A DNA stretch of 64,000 bases, from the NCBI RefSeq assembly GCF_901543175.1, contig NZ_LR594040.1:1860001-1924000 (forward strand), read 5' to 3'. This DNA is from Streptococcus australis (lineage in GTDB: Bacteria > Bacillota > Bacilli > Lactobacillales > Streptococcaceae). The notes beneath the pieces were generated by a model. That model saw only the letters and a program-made list of their open reading frames with translations, was not told the DNA's origin and did not search any database. The translations under genes and the position numbers were made by a program. Every line of letters starts with the position of its first letter. The stretch's first letter is position 1. Shown piece by piece: positions 57,103 to 64,000 of the stretch.

Positions 57103-59655
57103 ATGAAATCATTTTTTAAAACATATTGGACCTATTTTATTTCTTTCATCATTCCTGTAGTGATTATGTCTGGAGTATATCTATCTCAAGGTATCTACTG
57201 GAATAGTGATACATCCCCACTATTAGGAGACGGTTTTCATCAATACGTTATTTTTGATGTGGCTTTACGGAATATTCTACATGGGAATGGTAGTTTATTT
57301 TACACCTTTACAAGTGGCCTCGGACTGAATTTCTATGCTCTATCTAGTTATTACTTGGGTAGTTTTCTCTCACCTCTAGTTTACTTTTTTAATCTCTCAA
57401 ATATGCCAGATGCTGTATATCTGACAACACTCTTAAAGTTTGGCTTGATTGGATTGTCAACCTTCTTTAGTCTAAATAGATTATTTAAAGATATTCCGAA
57501 ATCTTTAAAACTATCCTTATCTACTTCCTATGCTCTAATGAGCTTTACCGTTAGTCAGTTAGAGATAAAAACCTGGCTAGATGTTTTTATCTTGATTCCT
57601 TTAATTATAACTGGCTTACACATGCTTATAACAGAAAAGAAGCGCCTGCTATACTTTACAAGTCTGTCAATCTTGTTTATTCAAAACTACTATTTTGGCT
57701 ATATGACAGCATTGTTTCTAATTTTCTGGTATCTCTGCCAAATTTCTTGGGACTTTAAAAATCGAAAATCATCTTTTCTTGATTTTGTTGTTACCTCCTT
57801 TTTAGCAGGAATGGCTAGTTTGATTATGACTCTTCCTACATTGTTTGATTTACAAACTCATGGAGAGAAGTTAACTGCTATCACAAAATTAAAGACAGAC
57901 AGTAGCTGGTATTTGGATATTTTCGCAAAACAATTCATTGGATCTTTTGATACAACTAAGTATGGATCTATCCCAATGATTTTTGTTGGATTGCTTCCTT
58001 TTATTTTAACCATTCTATTTTTCACAATAAAATCCATAAGGTTTCACGTGAAACTTACCTATGCAGTCTTCTTCACTTTTTTAATAACAAGCTTTTACAT
58101 TGAGGCACTTGATTTATTTTGGCAGGGGATGCATACTCCAAATATGTTTTTGCATCGCTATGCTTGGATTTTTTCTACTCTGTTAATTTATACTGCAGCA
58201 GAAGTCTTAAATCGTCTGAAAGAACTGAAGCTATGGAATCTATTTCTGTCACTGTTTCTTGTACTAGCAGGATTTTTGGCTACTGTATACTTTAAATCAC
58301 ACTATTCTTTTTTAACAGATTTGAATATCCTACTCACTCTTGAATTTCTCCTAGTTTATGCTCTTTTACTCCTTGCAATCATCAGAAAATTTATCTCTGT
58401 AAATCTATTTGCAATTCTTTTGTCTTTATTTATAACAGCTGAGATAAGCCTAAATGCTTCAGTTCAAATGGAAGGAATAGCCAAAGAATGGGCCTTTGCT
58501 TCTCGTAGCGCCTATAATAGAGATGTCACTGCTATGGAATCCATTATAAAACAAATTGACAATCCATTTACACGTACTGAGAAACTGCAAATTCAAACAG
58601 GAAATGACAGTATGAAATTTAACTACAATGGAATCTCTCAATTCTCGTCTGTACGAAATCGTTCAGCTAGCACTAGTTTAGATAAACTTGGATTCAAATC
58701 CTCTGGAACCAATCTCAATCTCCGTTATGCAAATAACAGCATTTTGGCGGACAGTTTATTTGGAATCCAGTATAATATTTCAGAAACTCCCCTTGATAAA
58801 TATGGATTTCAAGAGATTTATCAAAAGGATCATTTAACCTTATATAAAAATCAACTTTCCCTCCCCATTGCTTTTGCTACTCAATCTATTTACACAGATG
58901 TAAACTTTAATAATCATACTCTGGATAATCAGGCTTTGTTTATAAACCAGCTTGCTAATCTCAACTTAGATTACTTCTATCCAATAGCTTATGATAAAAC
59001 AGATAATTCTGATGGTTTAACAAGCATCACAAGTTCTACGAATGAGGATGCAAAGATTGATTATCAGATTGAAGTTCCTCAAAATAGTCAAGTCTATCTC
59101 TCTTTTTCAAACCTTCATTTTACTAATGATAAACAAAAGAAGGTTGACATCTTTGTCAATGGAGAAAAGAAGACTTTTACAACTGACAATGCTTTCAATT
59201 TCTTTAATTTAGGCTATACTGAGGAACAAAAAACTTTCAATATCAGTGTTAGCTTTCCCGGAAATTCTCAAGTGTCATTTGAATCTCCAACCTTCTATCG
59301 TTTAGATACCCAAGCTTTGACTGAGGCAATCCAGAGGATTAAAGAACAGCCTGTAGAAGTATCCACTTCTAAAAATAAAGTCTTTGCTATATATGAAGTC
59401 AAACAGGATACCTCTATTTTCTTCACCATTCCTTATGACAAAGGTTGGTCTGCTTATCAAGATGGGAAAAAACTTGAAATCAAGCAGGCTCAGACTGGTT
59501 TTATGAAAGTTGATGTTCCAAAGGGAAAAGGCACCATTACACTTTCCTTTATCCCCAATGGTTTTGTTATTGGAGCAGCCTGCTCACTAACTGCCCTTCT
59601 TCTTTTTGGGATCTATAATCACAGACGAAATTTATCTAAGACAGAAAAAGATTGA
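57103..59655 (+). CDS. YfhO-family multi-spanning membrane protein
   Basis: This is an 850-residue protein with about 12 N-terminal membrane segments up to roughly residue 450. A large extracytoplasmic domain follows (about 455-820), and a final membrane segment lies before the basic C-terminus. The start with GDGFHQYVIFD and FYTFTSGLGLNFYALSSYYLGSFLSPL, and the C-terminal IPYDKGWSAYQDGK, fit the YfhO family. Members are linked to glycosylation of lipoteichoic acid or other wall polymers. No Shine-Dalgarno stronger than GAGG is seen before the ATG. The terminator overlaps its stop codon. Confidence 0.9.
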   Translation: MKSFFKTYWTYFISFIIPVVIMSGVYLSQGIYWNSDTSPLLGDGFHQYVIFDVALRNILHGNGSLFYTFTSGLGLNFYALSSYYLGSFLSPLVYFFNLSNMPDAVYLTTLLKFGLIGLSTFFSLNRLFKDIPKSLKLSLSTSYALMSFTVSQLEIKTWLDVFILIPLIITGLHMLITEKKRLLYFTSLSILFIQNYYFGYMTALFLIFWYLCQISWDFKNRKSSFLDFVVTSFLAGMASLIMTLPTLFDLQTHGEKLTAITKLKTDSSWYLDIFAKQFIGSFDTTKYGSIPMIFVGLLPFILTILFFTIKSIRFHVKLTYAVFFTFLITSFYIEALDLFWQGMHTPNMFLHRYAWIFSTLLIYTAAEVLNRLKELKLWNLFLSLFLVLAGFLATVYFKSHYSFLTDLNILLTLEFLLVYALLLLAIIRKFISVNLFAILLSLFITAEISLNASVQMEGIAKEWAFASRSAYNRDVTAMESIIKQIDNPFTRTEKLQIQTGNDSMKFNYNGISQFSSVRNRSASTSLDKLGFKSSGTNLNLRYANNSILADSLFGIQYNISETPLDKYGFQEIYQKDHLTLYKNQLSLPIAFATQSIYTDVNFNNHTLDNQALFINQLANLNLDYFYPIAYDKTDNSDGLTSITSSTNEDAKIDYQIEVPQNSQVYLSFSNLHFTNDKQKKVDIFVNGEKKTFTTDNAFNFFNLGYTEEQKTFNISVSFPGNSQVSFESPTFYRLDTQALTEAIQRIKEQPVEVSTSKNKVFAIYEVKQDTSIFFTIPYDKGWSAYQDGKKLEIKQAQTGFMKVDVPKGKGTITLSFIPNGFVIGAACSLTALLLFGIYNHRRNLSKTEKD

Positions 59656-59678
59656 CCAATTCCTTGGTCAATCTTTTT
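59645..59678. terminator. Bidirectional terminator between yfhO and pip
   Basis: Fourteen-base perfect arms AAAAGATTGACCAA / TTGGTCAATCTTTT have a four-base loop. It includes the yfhO stop codon and abuts the pip stop. Confidence 0.88.
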
Positions 59679-62331
59679 AATCTTCTTCCATTTTCTTAGG
59701 TTGATAAGCTAGCATACCTAAAGCAGTAAATAAAGCTAGAGTTATAATAAGGAAAATCACTTGATGATGAATATTTCCTGTCATAGAGATTGTTTGTCGT
59801 AAGCCTGATACAGAGTAACTCATTGGTAACCAAGGATTGATACCTTTGAAGAAATCATTTGTTAAAGCAAGGGGATAGGTCCCTGCACTTGATGCTAACT
59901 GTAATAAAAGTAAAATAAGAGAGAAGAAAGCTCCTATACGGCTATTCCAAGTTGTTAAAGCTGTCACCATAGACATGAAAGCTAAACTTGTGATTATAAT
60001 CAGAATCAAGGTTCTCATCTCATGATTAGCAGTCAATCCAATAAGATGGACACCTCCATAAACTAGGACACCTGCTAAGATAGCTATAATCCCATTTATT
60101 TCAGAACGAGACTTCAACCAAGCCCAACGACTCTCTGGATGACGTCCAGAAGGTAACTTCGCAAAAATCATATTGGTAGATATAGCAGCAACAAAAAGAG
60201 CAACTGATATCATATAAGGAGCCATGGCAATCCCATTTACAGGAACTTGATCATTATCTCTTTTTGAAAGAACTAGAGGCTCAGATAATGTTTCTGCATT
60301 TTCAGATTCTGTTGAAGCTGATTTGAGCTGATTATTAGCATTTCCTAATCCTTGTCCTAATGAATCAACTCCTGTCTGTAAATCTTCAAGACCAGAGGTT
60401 AAGCTTGTTCCACCTTCTGCTAGTTTTCCAGTACCATCTGCAATCTTCATAGCACCACTTCCTAGTTGAGATGCTGCAGAAAGTAACTGTGTTGATTTAT
60501 CTGTTAATTGATCAGAGCCAAATTGTAATTTAGTAAGACCTGCTATTAGCTCTGGACTCTTATTATTCAATTGAGCAGAACCAGATGACAAACTTTCTAT
60601 ACCTGATACTAATTCTGGAGTTTTTCCAGCTAACGCATCTGCTCCAGCTGTCAAGGTTGATGTATTTTCTGTCAACTTACTTGATCTAGAAACTAATTGA
60701 TCTAGACTAGTTGTTAAGTTTGCATTCTTTTCACTTAGTTTATTGGCACCTATAGAAATTGTGTTCAGTCCCTTAGTATAGTTTACAACCCCTTTTTCAA
60801 TTGACTGACTTCCTGGAACCAACTGATTATCTAAAGCAGTTTGCAATTTTGTAAATCCATTTGACAATGTTGTCAAGGAGCTAGATGCTACAGGTAAGAG
60901 TTGATTTGCTTTCGCCTGCACATCAGATAGATTAGTTACTTGTTGTTCTGAATTCTCTATACTTTCTTTTAATCCCCCTACTGTCGTTAAAATTGTTCTT
61001 GCTGACTCAATAGTAGAATTAGAATTTTTAGAAATAGCTTCTGTCAGTTCTTTCTTCTGTTCCTCTGTGAGAGATTGATAAGTAGCTGTTGATTGAAGGT
61101 TAGCTATAGTTTTCTTTTGTTCTGTCTGACTTTTGGTTACAATATCCTGAGCAAGAGTTGTTAGATTTGGCAAAGCTTCTGATAATGTACTTTTCAGTTG
61201 AGTATTATCCGATATCGTAAGAGCTTGTAGTATTTTATTCAGTTCCCCTAGACTAGTCGCCAATTGAGTTATTTGTTCATTTTGTTGAGATGAAGATCCC
61301 AATTGACTTGAAATTTCTTTAATACCAGTATTTAATTGCTCTATTCCATCTCTTAGTGTATCTGATTGGTTGGATAATTGACTCGTTCCGCTGGAAAGTT
61401 TTTCTACACTACTTGTATAAGCATTTACACCAACTGAAAATTGACTGAGACCTGCATCCAGTTGTGAAACGCCACCTGTGTAAGACTTTATGCCTGTATT
61501 TAGCTGATTTATACCTGTCACCAACTCAGGAGTTTTTGAAGATAATTTACCAAGTCCAGTGTCAACTTGTGAAACGGCATTTGTATAACTTTGTAAACCA
61601 CTATTAAAAGCCCCTAAACCAAGATGTAATTGCTCTATGGCAGATACATAGGCAGACAAGCCTTTTGTAAATTGATCAGCTCCATTTGAAAAAGTTACAC
61701 TTGAGTTAGCTAGAGTATTAAGATTTGCCGTCAATGTTTGACTTCCCGTCACCAACTGATTTGCTCCATTAGCCAATTGTTCACTTCCATCAGCTGCCTT
61801 GTTTATCCCAGACTTCAAGTCATTCAATTTTTGAAATAAAGCCTTGGTATACGTTTCAGTAACATGAGTAGAAACGGTTTGTTTTAATTGTGTCATAGCA
61901 GAATCACTCATCTTACTTGCAATAAAACTATGCCCACTTGACGTCTGATAATCAATCTGCATCTGTTCAGGATGATTAGTTAGGATAGAAGTAGCCTTTT
62001 CAGATAAGTCACTTGGTAAAGTTACTACCATGTAGTAGTCACCATCTTCTAGACCTTTTTTCCCTTCCTCTTCATTAACAAAATGAAAATCTAGAGTCTT
62101 ATTTTCTTTTAAATTAGACACCATGTCTTCACCTATTGTCATCGTCTGTCCATTATAAGAAGCTTCCTTATCTTTATTGACAACTGCAACAGGTAGCTCT
62201 GATAATTTCCCATAAGGATCCCACATGGATGATAAAAATATAATGTTGTATAAAGCTGGAATGAGAGAAATCCCTATCATTACAATGATAAAGATTGGTT
62301 TTTTAAATATTGCTTTCCATTCTTTAAACAT
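59677..62331 (-). CDS. YhgE/Pip-family membrane protein
   Basis: This is an 884-residue protein. One N-terminal membrane segment is followed by an extracytoplasmic region of about 650 residues made of short L..G-type repeats (for example TPELVTGINQLNTG, TPELVSGIESLSSG and SPELIAGLTKLQFG). Five or six C-terminal membrane segments complete an ABC-2-like permease part. The family includes the lactococcal phage infection protein Pip and Bacillus YhgE. Some members are ESX/type VII-linked or export lipids. The function here is unknown. It is divergent from a TetR-type gene, with palindromic operators between. Confidence 0.9.
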   Translation of the reverse strand: MFKEWKAIFKKPIFIIVMIGISLIPALYNIIFLSSMWDPYGKLSELPVAVVNKDKEASYNGQTMTIGEDMVSNLKENKTLDFHFVNEEEGKKGLEDGDYYMVVTLPSDLSEKATSILTNHPEQMQIDYQTSSGHSFIASKMSDSAMTQLKQTVSTHVTETYTKALFQKLNDLKSGINKAADGSEQLANGANQLVTGSQTLTANLNTLANSSVTFSNGADQFTKGLSAYVSAIEQLHLGLGAFNSGLQSYTNAVSQVDTGLGKLSSKTPELVTGINQLNTGIKSYTGGVSQLDAGLSQFSVGVNAYTSSVEKLSSGTSQLSNQSDTLRDGIEQLNTGIKEISSQLGSSSQQNEQITQLATSLGELNKILQALTISDNTQLKSTLSEALPNLTTLAQDIVTKSQTEQKKTIANLQSTATYQSLTEEQKKELTEAISKNSNSTIESARTILTTVGGLKESIENSEQQVTNLSDVQAKANQLLPVASSSLTTLSNGFTKLQTALDNQLVPGSQSIEKGVVNYTKGLNTISIGANKLSEKNANLTTSLDQLVSRSSKLTENTSTLTAGADALAGKTPELVSGIESLSSGSAQLNNKSPELIAGLTKLQFGSDQLTDKSTQLLSAASQLGSGAMKIADGTGKLAEGGTSLTSGLEDLQTGVDSLGQGLGNANNQLKSASTESENAETLSEPLVLSKRDNDQVPVNGIAMAPYMISVALFVAAISTNMIFAKLPSGRHPESRWAWLKSRSEINGIIAILAGVLVYGGVHLIGLTANHEMRTLILIIITSLAFMSMVTALTTWNSRIGAFFSLILLLLQLASSAGTYPLALTNDFFKGINPWLPMSYSVSGLRQTISMTGNIHHQVIFLIITLALFTALGMLAYQPKKMEED

Positions 62332-62346
62332 ATTTCCTCCTTTTTT

Positions 62347-62363
62347 TAAACATATTGTCTAAA
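62347..62363 (-). promoter_or_regulatory. Operator-like half-conserved palindrome before pip
   Basis: TAAACATATTGTCTAAA repeats the core ACATATTGTCTAA of the perfect palindrome on the regulator side and lies just upstream of the pip ribosome-binding site. Confidence 0.6.
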
Positions 62364-62422
62364 ATTTTGATATAATAGATTATACATAAAAAAATCAAAA
62401 TTACAAGATAAAAAATTACTTT

Positions 62423-62439
62423 TTAGACATATTGTCTAA
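62423..62439 (+). promoter_or_regulatory. Perfect palindromic operator before the TetR-type gene
   Basis: TTAGACA-TAT-TGTCTAA is a perfect inverted repeat 20 bases before the regulator start codon, as expected for a TetR-family dimer. Confidence 0.7.
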
Positions 62440-62459
62440 TTTGTCTACAAGGAGGAATT

Positions 62460-63002
62460 ATGAAAGAAAGTAACAAACGCTTAAAAACAAAACGTACTAT
62501 TGAAAATGCTATGGTACAATTACTGATGGAACAACCCTTTGATCAAATTTCTACGGTCAAGTTAGCTGAAAAAGCCGGAATTAGTCGTTCCAGCTTCTAT
62601 ACTCACTATAAAGACAAGTATGATATGATTGAACACTACCAAAGTAAACTCTTTCATACTTTTGAATATATTTTTCAAAAACATGCTGATCACAAAAGAG
62701 ATGCTATTTTAGAAGTGTTTGAATATCTAGAATCTGAACCACTCTTGGCTGCACTCTTATCTGAAAATGGTACAAAAGAAATCCAAAATTTCTTGAGAAA
62801 TAAGTTTCATATTATACTTAGCACTGACCTTCAGAAACGCTTTATGAAACTACAACTAAATCCAATTGAATTAGAATACAGTAGCATTTATCTAACAAAT
62901 GCCCTATTTGGAGTTTGCCAGACCTGGATTGCTCACGGAAAAAAAGAAAGCCCGCAAGAAATGACAGACTTCCTTATAAAAATGTTAGGTGATACAAACT
63001 AA
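62460..63002 (+). CDS. TetR/AcrR-family regulator of the pip-type gene
   Basis: This is a 180-residue protein with a TetR-type N-terminal helix-turn-helix (QISTVKLAEKAGISRSSFYTHYKDKYDMI, about residues 25-55) and a helical C-terminal ligand/dimer domain. AAGGAGG precedes the ATG. Divergent orientation and two related operator sequences in the shared intergenic region indicate that it controls itself and the YhgE/Pip gene. The inducer is unknown. Confidence 0.92.
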   Translation: MKESNKRLKTKRTIENAMVQLLMEQPFDQISTVKLAEKAGISRSSFYTHYKDKYDMIEHYQSKLFHTFEYIFQKHADHKRDAILEVFEYLESEPLLAALLSENGTKEIQNFLRNKFHIILSTDLQKRFMKLQLNPIELEYSSIYLTNALFGVCQTWIAHGKKESPQEMTDFLIKMLGDTN

Positions 63003-63006
63003 GAAT

Positions 63007-63036
63007 AAAAAAGAACATCGTCTGATGTTCTTTTTT
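63007..63036. terminator. Bidirectional terminator between the TetR gene and the tRNA pair
   Basis: Thirteen-base arms AAAAAAGAACATC / GATGTTCTTTTTT have a four-base loop. Confidence 0.9.
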
Positions 63037-63042
63037 ATCTGA

Positions 63043-63116
63043 CTCCGCCAGTAGGACTCGAACCTACGACATCATGATTAACAGTCATGCGCTACTACCA
63101 ACTGAGCTATGGCGGA
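63043..63116 (-). tRNA. tRNA-Asn (anticodon GUU)
   Basis: This 74-base cloverleaf lies on the minus strand. The acceptor TCCGCCA pairs with TGGCGGA and is followed by discriminator G. The anticodon loop CTGTTAA gives GTT, and the T-arm contains GGTTCGAGTCC. No CCA is encoded. It follows tRNA-Glu by five bases. Confidence 0.95.
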
Positions 63117-63121
63117 TAGTA

Positions 63122-63193
63122 TAGTCCGTACGGGATTCGAACCCGTGTTACCGCCGTGAAAAGGCGGTGTCTTAACCCCTTGACCAACGGACC
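63122..63193 (-). tRNA. tRNA-Glu (anticodon UUC)
   Basis: This is a 72-base cloverleaf on the minus strand with acceptor GGTCCGT / ACGGACT. The anticodon loop TTTTCAC gives TTC, and the T-arm contains GGGTTCGAATCCC. No CCA is encoded. It is the first of a two-tRNA unit. Confidence 0.95.
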
Positions 63194-63216
63194 ATCTATC
63201 TGTAGCAGATATAACC

Positions 63217-63244
63217 ATTATATCAATTTCTTACTAATTGTCAA
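63217..63244 (-). promoter_or_regulatory. Consensus promoter of the tRNA-Glu/tRNA-Asn unit
   Basis: TTGACA (63239-63244) directly follows the comE stop codon, and TATAAT (63217-63222) is 16 bases further on, both on the minus strand. Confidence 0.85.
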
Positions 63245-63997
63245 TCACTTTTTAGTTTTTTTCTCCAGAATATCTTTCAGTTTGCGAACTTTCAAACGAG
63301 TAATCGGGCAACGATGATCTTCATAGAAAACAACTTCTAAATTTTTTCGATCAATTTCTCTAACATTTCCCACATTAACAAGAAAAGATTTATGGGAGCA
63401 ATAAAATCTCTGGGTATGTTTGTCCTTTTCCTGAATATCTGTCATGGTTCCATAGAACTCTTTAGCAAAATTCTTACCAATAATTCGCAGTTTATGAGAA
63501 ACACCTGTGGTTTCGATATACAAAATATCATGGTAAGGGATTTTCAAATCATTTCCCTTATAGTTATAATCAAAATAGTCTACAACATCTTCGTTTTCAA
63601 GCAACATGCTCTTAGTGTAAAAAATACTCTGCTCGATACGTTTTTTAAACAATTCATCATTGATGTCTTTATCAACAAAATCTAGGGCTGATACCTGGTA
63701 TTTGTAAGTCAAAGTAGCAAATTCAGATCGACTAGTAATAAAAACAATAATAGCATAGGGATTGTGATGGCGAATAAACTGTGCCACTTCAAAGCCCTTT
63801 TTCTCAATTCCATGAATATCGATATCTAGGAAATAAAGCTGGTTAACTTCATCATTTTCGATATATTCCTTAAACTCACGAACTTTTCCTGTTGTCTTAT
63901 ATGAAATAGGAATATTTGATTCCTCTGAAATTTCATTCAATATTCTCTCAAGTCTCACTTGATGCTCAATAACATCTTCTAAAATTAGTACTTTCAT
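63245..63997 (-). CDS. comE: Competence response regulator ComE
   Basis: This is a 250-residue LytTR-family response regulator that activates early competence genes, including comCDE and comX, when phosphorylated by ComD. The receiver domain (about 1-120) has the phosphoacceptor D58 in YFLDIDIHG. The C-terminal LytTR DNA-binding domain (about 140-245) includes YFDYNYKGNDLKIPYHDILYI and SHKSFLVNVGNVREIDRKN. The three bases upstream of the ATG read TGA and could be the comD stop, but comD itself lies outside the window. Two tRNA genes follow with no terminator between. Confidence 0.97.
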   Translation of the reverse strand: MKVLILEDVIEHQVRLERILNEISEESNIPISYKTTGKVREFKEYIENDEVNQLYFLDIDIHGIEKKGFEVAQFIRHHNPYAIIVFITSRSEFATLTYKYQVSALDFVDKDINDELFKKRIEQSIFYTKSMLLENEDVVDYFDYNYKGNDLKIPYHDILYIETTGVSHKLRIIGKNFAKEFYGTMTDIQEKDKHTQRFYCSHKSFLVNVGNVREIDRKNLEVVFYEDHRCPITRLKVRKLKDILEKKTKK

Positions 63998-64000
63998 TCA

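Overview
The window reads as chromosomal DNA of a Mitis-group Streptococcus (S. mitis / S. oralis / S. infantis type, close to S. pneumoniae). The evidence is low G+C, the gene order around cbpD-veg-dnaB-rplI-gdpP, hpf-comFC-comFA, rpsB-tsf-pcsB-mreCD and recF-guaB-trpS, a CbpD with choline-binding repeats, and a ComE whose sequence is almost that of the pneumococcal competence regulator. The right end stops at the start codon of comE, so the replication origin probably lies a few kilobases beyond it. Most genes are on the minus strand, as expected for leading-strand genes of the replichore left of oriC. Differences from a typical pneumococcal layout are an LPXTG-anchored 5'-nucleotidase, a stand-alone thiolase and a CbpD with one SH3b domain.

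Layout. 1-2.3 kb: tail of a YfcC/ArcD-type transporter and an M20 dipeptidase. 2.3-5.9 kb: zinc uptake operon adcR-adcC-adcB-adcA with an AdcR operator. 5.9-8 kb: cell-wall-anchored nucleotidase. 8.1-12.6 kb: dltXABCD for D-alanylation of teichoic acids. 12.8-16.3 kb: hslO-dusB, a DUF1275 membrane protein and a lipoprotein. 16.5-19.3 kb: NAD salvage cassette nadR-pnuC-nrtR. 19.3-22.3 kb: ctsR-clpC with a CtsR operator. 22.3-25.3 kb: TPP-riboswitch-controlled thiamine/pyrimidine uptake operon. 25.4-29.3 kb: polA and cbpD. 29.3-33.4 kb: gdpP-rplI-dnaB-veg. 33.5-38.6 kb: thiolase, hpf, comFA-comFC, and divergent yigZ with a PH-domain gene. 38.7-43.1 kb: cysK, rpsB-tsf, pcsB. 43.1-50.9 kb: an envelope operon (two M16-family proteins, rodZ, pgsA, the ECF module, mreCD). 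51-55.2 kb: an S4-domain gene, recF, guaB, trpS. 55.4-63 kb: an ABC-F protein, a YfhO membrane protein, a YhgE/Pip protein and its divergent TetR-type regulator. 63-64 kb: tRNA-Asn, tRNA-Glu and comE.

How it fits together. Competence links several parts: comE at the edge, comFA/comFC and cbpD behind SigX-type boxes, and one more perfect box upstream of a lipoprotein. The surface nucleotidase, PnuC and the bifunctional NadR could form an extracellular NAD/NMN salvage route, with an NrtR-like regulator in the cassette. Convergent gene pairs are mostly separated by a single bidirectional hairpin terminator.

The most interesting leads are the asymmetric nucleotide-binding sites of the ABC-F protein, the mutually exclusive pairing at the Shine-Dalgarno of the TPP-riboswitch operon, the triplicated motif over the nadR promoter, and several genes whose -10 box sits 6-7 bases before the start codon (leaderless architecture). 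I saw no CRISPR array, prophage, insertion sequence or restriction system.
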